From Monoraphidium neglectum (taxonomy: Eukaryota; Chlorophyta; Chlorophyceae; Sphaeropleales; Selenastraceae): a DNA stretch of 17,498 nt. The position numbers were made by a program, and so were the translations under genes. Where the stretch lies: NCBI RefSeq assembly GCF_000611645.1, contig NW_014013072.1, positions 3,012-20,509 of the forward strand, in the 5' to 3' direction. How positions within the stretch are numbered: the stretch's first letter is position 1; each line of letters begins with the position of its first letter. Of this stretch, positions 9,968-17,498 are shown one piece after another. The notes under the pieces are model-generated. The model was not told where the DNA came from and searched no databases. It saw only the letters and a program-made list of their open reading frames with translations.

Positions 9968-10238
9968 ACAAATGCCTCACCTAATAAGCGGCTCAAGGCC
10001 CCACAACGCTTCCTCAGGCAGGCGGCAGCGTGCCGCAAGCCGCGGCGCTGCTCGGCGCCGCCCAGGCGCGCTCGTCCGTGCGCTTCAACGCTGCGGCCGA
10101 GGCGCGGGCTCAGCTGCTGCTGTACCGTTATTGATCAGCTCGTGATGCTGCCAAACCTCCACAGCCGACGGGTTCAACGCCTGCGGGCTGGGACGCGACG
10201 CCGTTTCTGCATGCGACGCGTTGGTGGCACGACACTCT
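9968..10238 (+). pseudogene. Module copy B: terminal-exon-like fragment of an unidentified gene
   Basis: An acceptor-like CGCTTCCTCAG ends at 10017. The frame 10018-10134 then gives 38 residues, AGGSVPQAAALLGAAQ, RSSVRFNAAAEARAQLLLYRY and a TGA stop, almost all with G/C-ending codons as in real exons of this genome. A TGTAA lies at 10286-10290, a plausible poly(A) signal. No upstream exon is visible, so this looks like the last exon of a gene copied without its front. The opposite reading (ALNPSAVEVWQH ... NGTAAAEPAPRPQR then stop) is also open. In transcript terms it would lie within the 3' UTR of the minus-strand LURP-one-related gene. Confidence 0.5.
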
Positions 10239-10608
10239 GCTGCATCGGCAGGTGAGACAGCCGAGGTGACTGCTACCCCAGCACTTGTAAACTGCGGCCG
10301 TCCTCTGTGGCCGGGTCGCCACCTCCGGGGGAAGCAGCCAGATTGGCAGGCCTGGGAGCTTCCTGGCCAACAGGGGAGTTGGCCACATCTTCCCGCACAA
10401 TGGCGGCACGCACGCAGCCGCGCATGCGCAACAATGCAGTGCACAGGTGCCTGGGCTCAGGCCCTAGGCTGCGGCTTGCGCACATGGGCCACAATCAGAG
10501 CTGTGCCGCTGTACGGCATGACAAAGTTACTTCCAGACATCTACCCCTCTTGAGTCAGCACTCGCCAAGCCGACCGGCGTCCCCGCAGCAGGTACCAATG
10601 GGCAGGGC

Positions 10609-11695
10609 CTAGTCCTGGTACTTCTGTGACTGTTTGAACATGCTGTCGACCACGATGCAGGCCGCCGCCACGAACGCGGCATCCGCGCCCGCCTCCAGCA
10701 GCACGTCGTAGGCACGCAGCCTTGCTGGGGGGCGCCCTGGCTGCCGCGCTGCGACGGCGACGGCTGGCGCCGCTCGGCCGCCGCCACGGCCAACTCGCGG
10801 CCGCAGGGCAGCTTCACGCTGACCTGGAAGCTGGTGGCGCCGAGCTCCCCGCCCAGCTTGAAGGTGCTCACACGTGGGGAGCTGCGGAGGTAGACACTCA
10901 CGGCTGGCATACGGGACAGCAGGAGGTTGGCAGGGTGGGAGCGGGAAGAGTTCAGGGTTTGGTCTGTGCTTGGACGGACATGCAAAATGCGGGAGGCGGT
11001 ATCTGTGAGCCAACAAGCAAGAGGTTCCGCTGGTTTGTATGTGTGTGCATTCTCCAGTGCAGTAAGTCAGGCCCTGCCCACCTGGCTCTGCACCGAAGAG
11101 CTGGCCCGCAAAGGTGGCCAGGCGGTTCCCCTCGTCCAGGTGGCCCCCGCGGTACAGAGCCCACGTGGGCCGGAGGCATCCCACCACCAGCCCCATGCAC
11201 ACGATGGCCTTGCCACAGTTGTCGAGCAGCACGCGCTTTTGGCGGGCGCTGGAAGAGCGAGCCTCCTGCCTGTACTTGCAACAGGGGAAGTGCATCGGGC
11301 AGGTGCACAGGCAGGGGAGGGGAGAAGCAGCACTTGCTCTGGATTCGATGCGGAGTGACGGAGGGTGCAGGACAGGGCCAATGTCTGGAGCGAGTTTGGA
11401 GGGTATGCCAGGGCACGGCATTGCTTGTGCACTCGCACTTACTGGCATGCGCCAGGCAGTCAGTTGCACAATCAAGCGTACGCAGGCATGGCTGCACGCG
11501 CACAGTCACGCACCAAAACATAGCGGCTCCCGCTGGGGTCTGCACCGGCCGAGGCCAGGCGTTCTCGCTGCAGGAGCTGATCTTGCCTGTCTCCACAATC
11601 AAGCGCGTGCGCTCCGTGCAGCAGTAACGAAGCGGCGCAAACCACAGGTCGGCGATCGCGGCAGTGGTGGCAACAGGACGGACTTCAACTCCGTG
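10609..11695 (-). CDS. LURP-one-related (tubby-C-terminal-like fold) protein; 5' end unresolved, apparent frameshift
   Basis: Minus-strand exons are about 11695-11514, 11269-11082 and 10903-10609. Exon 1 encodes IADLWFAPLRYCCTERTRLI ... VETGKISSCSENAW; exon 2 VLLDNCGKAIVCMGLVV ... PTWALYRGG ... ATFAGQLFGAEP; exon 3 VSVYLRSSPRVSTFKLGG ... ATSFQVSVKLPCGREL and finally RAYDVLLEAGADAAFVAAAC, IVVDSMFKQSQKYQD. This order of strands, ending in the hydrophobic D-AFV-AACIVVDSM helix, is that of LURP-one-related proteins, which share the phospholipid-scramblase/tubby C-terminal fold. In plants the family includes defence-linked members, with the molecular role unclear. Donors GTGCGT and GTGGGC keep phase. 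The frame breaks once, at the G6 run 10727-10732. No in-frame Met exists before the in-frame TGA at 11740-11738, so the start codon lies in an upstream exon not identified. Confidence 0.7.
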
Positions 11696-11740
11696 CTCAG
11701 GCAGGCCGTCGCATCCGGTCGTGGTGGTGATCGATGGTCA

Positions 11741-14460
11741 GACAAGCCGGCCCAAGCTGGCTGGAGGGCTGCCCGGCAGGCGCACAGCGCTTAACTCCAA
11801 CACTCGATGAGATTCATCCCTCCCGGCTCGCACCCCGACATGTCCCCACCTGCCATCACACCGCTGGTGCCAGCGTTGATGACACTGGCAGGGCAGGCTG
11901 ATGCCGCCAGGGCCCCCGAGCCTGGAAGGTCAGTTGAGTCGCAGCCAGTTGCCAGCTCGTGTAGAGGTGATCCCGTCAGCAGGCCATGTGCTGTGCAGTG
12001 CCATTGTGTGGTGGGCGTTGTAATCCAACCTGGTGCATGGCCGCCACGAGTAGAGGCATGCTTGAGTGAGGCGCTAGATTATATTCGGCGTTCACTGTCG
12101 CAACATGTGATGACGTGTGCGCGCCCGATGGCAGGGAGGGATGGGGCATCATGCCCCCAAGGATCGAGCACCCTTTGAATAGGGCCAACCCCCCACTAAT
12201 AACAAGGTCTCACCGGCAATGGCACGTGTTGACTGATCACAGTGGACGATGGTTTCGCTCTGATGCCCTACGCGTGGACGTACTGTAGGAGAGCGGGGTT
12301 ACGAGCGAGCTCTACAGCTCTTTGCATTTAATAGAATAGATGAAAGAGAAATCACCGAAGTCGCATGCATGCAGTGAGGAAAAAATCCACAGACACGGCT
12401 CCCAAGCAGCGTCGGCACTCGCACGGTGAGTGCAGCCACCCCATAGCTCCACCCGTGCTCACCCAAGGATGATCATCACCACGACAGGATGGGGCACAGC
12501 ACCCTGCACTGCGCCGCTGTGTAACTCTCACCAAAAAGTATAAATGAGTCCTAGTGGAGTGGGTACGGACAAGGTTACCCCACGCACTCGGGCACAGGCG
12601 GCGCTGGCGAGCAGCCCGCGAGCACCGCGCACGCATGCGCGCGCATGCGCGTGCCACTCTTGTATCCGTGCTCTCTTTTGACTCTGTGTTTGTGGCCTCT
12701 GCGTGCCCACAATCAGTCAATCTAGCGGGCGTGGCCAAGGGGTTGCGGGCGGCGAGGCCAGGGCTCGCTTGAGGAAGACCAGTCCGCGCCCAGTCAGCAG
12801 GCCTCTGTCACAGCTGACTTCGAAGGCAAGGCTTCCGCCGCGTTGCCAGCCCAATAAACACTCCATGATGCCTTTGATTGCCCCGGCGGTTGCAGTGCGG
12901 GCCCCGCACAGACGCACCGTGTATCATGCCGAGTCCAACGGCCTTCTGCACAGTCTGCAGAGCGTCGAATTCAACGGCATTGACAGAATTACAACAGCGC
13001 GCACACGCTCAGCTGAAGGGAGGCATAAAGGCTATTCAAGGTGCGCGATCGAGCGGTGACATGGGCGATTCACACCCGCGCACCAGCCAGCGCGGAGCTT
13101 CATGTGGAGCGAGGGCGAAAACGGACGGCCATGCGCAAGAAACAAAGCAGCTGCTGGGCGTCGAACCGGCAGCTGATGAGCTGGCACCAACGCAGCATGG
13201 GCCCAGCGCCCCGTACCGATGAGTCGCACCAGCCGAGCCTGCTCACAGATGGAAACACCCCAAGTGCATTGCAACCGAAGATTAGGTGCAGAACAGAGGG
13301 AACACAGCGCGGGCAAGGGTGCCCACCCACTGCGTTCGGAGGCATAAACCGCCAGCCTACAGCGGAACGCAATTTGCGCAGGCTGGGTAGCGAGGCAGCG
13401 CCGGGCTGGCGGCGCCGCGTTTGAGCAGGGGTGCACTCTCGAAACGGCCGTCGCAGATGCACCTTGCGTGCAATTTAGTGGGACCCCTCGATATGCCCAA
13501 GGCAAACACAACCCCAATCAGTGAGGGGCCTAGCTGTGCGCATGCCACAGATTATTTTTGGGAAGATGACGGCTCTGTGAATGCTAGGTGAGCCAGGCGA
13601 GCGCCTCCCTCACACATGCACGAACGCGCTGCGGCTCAAGAGCCCGGCGGCTGCCCTCCCTTTCACCGTAGAAAAGTTGGCAAATGCAACGGACGTGCAG
13701 GAAGGGAGGCGGGGGATAGGGGGCTGTTGTCCGCGCCGGCGCAAGGTGTTAATTGTGCGCGGTTCCAAAGCAGGGTCGCGGTAGTGACAAATGCTGTCTA
13801 CGGCTGCTGGCGTAAACAGCGACCCAATGCCGTGGGCATCCCCAGAACTCGGAATGTTCGCCATGGCAGCGCTCACACGAGGGCGGCGCGGGCGCAGCGC
13901 GCTTTGCGGGTGCGTCCAAGCGTGCGCAGGGGCCAGGCAAGGGACCAGTGCGTAAGTAGTGACATGTTCGACACGGCAGGGCCGGAAAGCAGCTCAGCCA
14001 AATCCACGAGAGGCCCGATGCGCAGGGCAGCAGCACAGAAGACGCGCACTAGCCCCTGCATGCCCGGCAGATGGCGCGAGCCGGCGGTCCTGCTGCAGCA
14101 GCGTCCGTCATTCAAGGTTGAGGGCGGCGGTGCCGCGCAGCGGCCCTTGCAAAGCGGAAATGCCCGCATTCTAAAAATCCATACGAAAACCCATGTACAG
14201 ATGTAACGCGCCTAGATGCTGGATCAGCCTGTGTAAATTTTTAGGACAGCTTGGCCGCCGTGATGCCCGGCAGACTGCACGACGGGGTCAGGAGGCCGAG
14301 GATACCCCACGCGCGTCGGACACAAAGGGGAGGTCTGTGCGGTGGCAGAGGGCGCCAGTGCAAGACTGGGGTCGGACGCTGGCCCGCTTGTAGCCGGGTC
14401 AATCAGTGCAGGCGGCTGAAGATGGCTGCCAGTGCCGTTTCCTGCAATGGTGGCGCTGCT
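11741..14460. other. Long stretch without a recognised gene
   Basis: This should contain the first exon(s) and promoter of the LURP-one-related gene and, towards 14460, the 3' UTR of the kinase-like gene. The frames present (for example 13616-14206 plus and 14169-13873 minus) overlap each other, lack codon bias and match no family. Signals seen: a TATAAAT at 12539-12545 (plus), TGTAA at 12519, 14202 and 14232 (plus), TTACA at 12989-12993 (a minus-strand poly(A) candidate), and a self-complementary GCATGCGCGCGCATGCGC segment near 12634. Confidence 0.45.
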
Positions 14461-14461
14461 A

Positions 14462-14509
<48 letters not shown>

Positions 14510-14670
14510 CTGCTGCTGCTGCTGCTGCTGCTGCCGCCGCTGCTGCTGCTGCTGCTGCTGCTTTTGTGAGTCCCCCAACCGCCTGCCGCCAACAGCGACA
14601 GCGAGGCGGCTGCTGTTGGTGCTGCTGTTGCTGCTGTTGCTGTTGCTGCTGCTGCTGCTGCTGCTGCTGT
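14461..14670. repeat. Two long CTG/CAG trinucleotide tracts just beyond the stop of the kinase-like gene
   Basis: Plus-strand CTG runs occupy about 14461-14562 (with CCACTG and CCGCCG interruptions) and 14612-14670 (CTG/TTG mixed). They begin 2 nt after the stop codon of the minus-strand kinase-like gene, so in its transcript they would be CAG/CAACAG repeats at the start of the 3' UTR. They make poly-Ala, poly-Cys, poly-Ser and poly-Gln shadow frames on both strands. Confidence 0.92.
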
Positions 14671-14671
14671 G

Positions 14672-16682
14672 CTATTGCTGCGGTAGGTTTCCGTTGATCG
14701 CCATCTGGAGCAGCGCTATCAGCGCCGCTGCCTCTGCTGGCTCTGACTGCGGGTAGCACACCTCGACACTTGGCAGCTGCAACGAGTGCCCCGGGGGCCA
14801 GCACCCCGGGAGGCAGGGGTTGTCACGGTCAGGGTGAGGGTCACGCCGTCACTGGACTTCTAAGTCTCTTGGCATGACGCTCGCACATGCACGCACGCAT
14901 ACACACGCGTGCACACGTACGCACGCACGCGCATATGCACGCACTCACGCACGCAACCACGGACACACACACATACACACACACGCACGCACGCACACAC
15001 GCACGCACGCACACACGCGAGCACGAATCACACGCAGGGGCGACCCCTCCAATGTCCCCCCTTCTCCACACCTCTGCGCGAATCGCCTCTGCCAGGTATT
15101 GGGCGTAGAGCCCGTTCTGCGGCAGCAGGCGCCCCGCCAGCACCACCTGGAACGTGCTGGGGGCCTCTAGGCCCACCGAGGCAGCAGCCGTCTTGACTGA
15201 CCTGAGGGGGCAGGGGGGAAGGGGGCGCCGCGCGCACTCAGGTGCGCGGGCGTGCCCAGCCGTGTGTCAAAGCTGTGTTGGGCGCACGGGCCCAGGGAAC
15301 GCCGCCGGGCTGGCTCGCCGCCGGCCCCGCCTTGTGGCGCCCGCCCTGCCACGGGGCCGCGCGCCGCCCGCCGCGCGTCCCCTCACTTGAGCAGCTCCCC
15401 CACGCCGTGGCGCAGTATGGTGTCGGCGACGGCATCCCCCGCCGCGGCGCAGTCGGCCACGACGCGCGCCAGCCCGCAGATGCGCTCGTGCTGCCCCTCT
15501 GCAGGGTGGTACGCCCACCGCACCAGATCCTCCACGCGCGGCAGCCGCAGGCGGCGCAGGAACGTGCGCGTGAGTGTCGTGGCCGCGCCGCGGCTGTCGT
15601 GCGCCTTGTGGGCGGCCAGCAGCGCGCGGGAGCCGATGTCGTACGCGCAGCCGCCGTCCATGAAAAGGGGGCCCCAGCCGGAGGTGCGGTGCTGCCGCTG
15701 GCCGCCAAAGGCGACCGCCTTTGTGTGGTCGTCTGCACGGGGAGCAGGCGGCGCGCGGGCGCGCAACGTCGCAAAGTGTGTCGGCCGAGCTGAGGCCGCG
15801 GAGGTCGCAGGGGCGCATGCGCGCGCCTGCGCGGCTGCTGCGGCGACAGCGGCGGCGGCGGCGGCAGCCGCATGGGTAGGGTCTACTCATCACTGGCACC
15901 AACGCAGCCGCTCCGCGCCCGGCATCACTCGCCGTGCCGTCGCGCGTTCCGGCACGGGGTTCCGACCGCGGGATTTCGGCCGCGCCGCCCACCTGCGACG
16001 ACGCACGCGCCATGCAGCACGCCGTGGGTGCAGCTCGCCAGCGCGGCCGCCGCGTCGGTGTGCACGAGCTTCAGCGCCTGTGCCGGCAGCCGGTTCGAAA
16101 GCGCCGCCAGGAGGCCATCCAAGTCGGCATTGGCTTCGCGCACCGCAACAGCGGCGCAGATCGCCGCGACGTCTGCATAGGTGGCACCAACCGACGCCAG
16201 GCTGCCGTCGATTGCCGACCAGAGCTCCTTCTCGGATTGAGAGGTGCCGCTGCTGGTGTACCTGTGAATTGATGAGGGTACAATGCGCCACGGCGCGAGG
16301 TTTTGATGATGGGGGGCCTGTGCACCGGGCCACAGGCGGCAGAGCAGGCAGTGCTCTGCCGCAGCAGCGCGCACAATGGTCCTGGGTCGCAGCAGCCTCA
16401 AATTTCCTGAAAAGCACGCCACACCGCCTGTTTCCAAGCAAGACCCAGGCGTATTGCATGATTGCAGGCACGCTTGCCGCCTGATCCCGACGTTGCTCGG
16501 CTCGGGCAGGACTCCCGACGTGAAACGGAACATGCTTATTCTCACCACTTGATGCGTGCACACGGGGAGGCCGCCACTACGCAGGATGTACGCGTCGAGT
16601 ACAAAACACACTGGCCGGTCTCCGGGTTGGCCACGCACAGCGAGCAGAGCCCGATAACGAGATAGGGCTGCTCCGCCGCCAT
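14672..16682 (-). CDS. BadF/BadG/BcrA/BcrD-type ATPase, N-acetylglucosamine-kinase-like, with key motifs missing
   Basis: Five minus-strand exons, 16682-16546, 16261-15993, 15732-15387, 15201-15072 and 14776-14672, join in phase to 328 residues, near the roughly 340 usual for eukaryotic NAGK. Matching features, in order: MAAEQPYLVIG start, ANPETGQCVLY, LWSAIDGSLASVGATYADVA, HTDAAAALASCTHGVLHG, FGGQRQHRTSGWGPLFMDGG, YDIGSRALLAAHKAHDSRGA, LVRWAYHP, DAVADTILRHGVGELL, STFQVVLAGRLLPQNGLY and EVCYPQSEPAEAAALIALL. Known: the family phosphorylates GlcNAc or related substrates with ATP in an actin/Hsp70-like fold. Odd: the DGGGTKT-type phosphate loop expected after YLVIG is absent, the GTG motif after HGACVVA is replaced by DDH, and DEGSA is MDGGCA. 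An alternative exon-1 donor (GTGTGC, about 24 nt earlier) would also keep phase. Either a diverged pseudokinase-like member or a locally faulty sequence/model. Confidence 0.82.
14882..15020. repeat. (CACG)n/(CA)n microsatellite in the last intron of the kinase-like gene
   Basis: Mixed CACG, CACA and CATA units fill much of the intron 15071-14777. On the transcribed strand it is a GT/GCGT-rich tract downstream of a GTGTGG donor. The His/Thr-rich plus-strand frames here are artefacts of the repeat. Confidence 0.9.
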
Positions 16683-17498
16683 TCCACCCTCTGTCCCAGC
16701 ACAGGCTGCCTCTACACCATGAGGGCCCAGGAACCTGTAGTGACGCGAGCCCCTACTGGACCCCAACGATGTGGATGCCCTCTTATTGAACAGACACAAA
16801 AGACGCACAGAATTGCGGCAGTGTTGGCCCCATCTGCAGACACCTTGGCATCGGCATTGCAGTAGCTCTGGGAAGCTGCTCGCCGCCTGGTGCTGGCCCT
16901 GCTGCGACGCCTTGGGTGGCGTTGAGGACTGTGGTGGCATCAGGGTGGCCGGCGGCTGGTCTGAAACTCGTGTTCAAGGTGCCTGGCGCGCATCAGGCCT
17001 CAGCGTCATCCAGGCCCTCCGCCCCCCTCCACCACGCGCATCCGTGCGCCCACACCTAGCGAATTGCACCTACTGGATCTCAGCAGCCCGCTAAGATGCT
17101 GATTACCATACCATAGATGAGAATGGCATAAAACCCAAGTTGCACCTGCAGCGGCCAGTCACAGGGCAGATCAGATAGAGACCTACACACCTTTGATTCA
17201 CTAATCAGGGAGCGTCTCTAACGCTGCATCGGCCCAAAGCTGCGCCGCTGGGCCGCTCTGCAAGCGGATGTGATTGCCCAGAAGTACATAAGGCCAACAC
17301 AAGCTTTTATGACGGGTTTGAAGGCCGGATAAGCCGTATGGAGCACAGCCAGTGCGCGTCTCCCCGTTTCCAGGTACAGAGACGTGCCTGCTTGTGCTCG
17401 AAGCACAACACCCACGCCACAACAGATAAAACATCGCGCTCACATACACGCATACAAGGTCATCACCCCGAACCAAGCGGCCCTCGCCCTCCTTCCCC
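16683..17498. other. Upstream region of the kinase-like gene; no gene recognised
   Basis: This should hold the 5' UTR and promoter of the minus-strand kinase-like gene. It is less GC-rich toward the right edge (ACCATACCATAGATGAGAAT near 17105). The frames at 17201-17476 and 17218-17415 (minus) are short and overlap each other. The latter contains LHTAYPAFKPVIKACVGLMY, which looks faintly like a membrane segment, but I cannot connect it to a family. Confidence 0.45.

Noticed and set aside
13873..14169. Minus-strand frame containing LVRVFCAAALRIGPLVDLAE
   Set aside because: Looks helix-like for about 50 residues but has no continuation across plausible splice sites and no recognised family.
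13616..14206. 196-residue plus-strand frame, ending next to a TGTAA at 14202
   Set aside because: Suggestive because of the nearby poly(A)-like signal, but composition is Arg/Ala/Ser without G/C-ending codon preference, no family resemblance and no splice-site support.
14224..14804. Poly-Ser, poly-Ala, poly-Gln and poly-Cys open frames around the CTG tracts
   Set aside because: All are translations of the same trinucleotide repeat in different frames; the only supported coding here is the final exon of the kinase-like gene ending at 14672.
16085..16100. GGTTCGAAAGC resembling a tRNA T-loop
   Set aside because: Lies inside the coding exon for LSNRLPAQALK on the minus strand, and no cloverleaf arms can be paired around it.
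15252..16484. 410-residue plus-strand open frame
   Set aside because: Antisense to exons 2 and 3 of the kinase-like gene, which has clear family motifs and phase-consistent introns.

Overview
The window is nuclear DNA from a GC-rich eukaryote, most likely a chlorophyte green alga of the Chlamydomonadales/Sphaeropleales type. The reasons are split coding regions with GTGNGN-type donors and C/T-rich ...CAG acceptors, strongly G/C-ending codons in exons, introns of about 180-350 nt that are less GC-rich and often hold simple repeats, TGTAA (the chlorophyte poly(A) signal) in non-coding tracts, and (CAG)n and (CA)n microsatellites. There is no bacterial operon, CRISPR array, rRNA or recognisable tRNA. 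Most long open frames are GC-driven shadows; the real genes had to be assembled exon by exon, using splice sites and reading phase.

Layout. (1) Minus strand, left edge to about 2150: a PRC-barrel protein with a plastid-targeting-like N-terminus, running off the left edge. (2) Plus strand, 2489-3726: 60S acidic ribosomal protein P1, complete in four exons and divergently transcribed from gene 1. (3) Plus strand, 4769-7646: a five-exon gene for a 657-residue secreted protein with a poly-serine linker and a conserved Trp/Tyr-rich domain that I cannot name. (4) 7650-10600: no confident gene, but two facing copies of a roughly 270-bp module that looks like a duplicated terminal-exon fragment, and a near-perfect 42-bp palindrome. 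(5) Minus strand, 10609 to about 11695: a LURP-one-related (tubby-C-terminal-like fold) protein with an apparent 1-bp frameshift in a run of six Gs. (6) 11700-14670: about 3 kb with no recognised gene, ending in long CTG tracts. (7) Minus strand, 14672-16682: a five-exon BadF/NAGK-type sugar-kinase homologue whose phosphate-binding motifs are missing in the model. (8) 16683-17498: its upstream region, with no recognised gene.

These are independent nuclear genes (translation, plastid, secreted, signalling-like, kinase-like) and do not form a pathway. The most interesting items are the kinase-like protein lacking catalytic motifs, the unassigned secreted family, and the facing module duplicates. 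I see no clear new multi-gene system.
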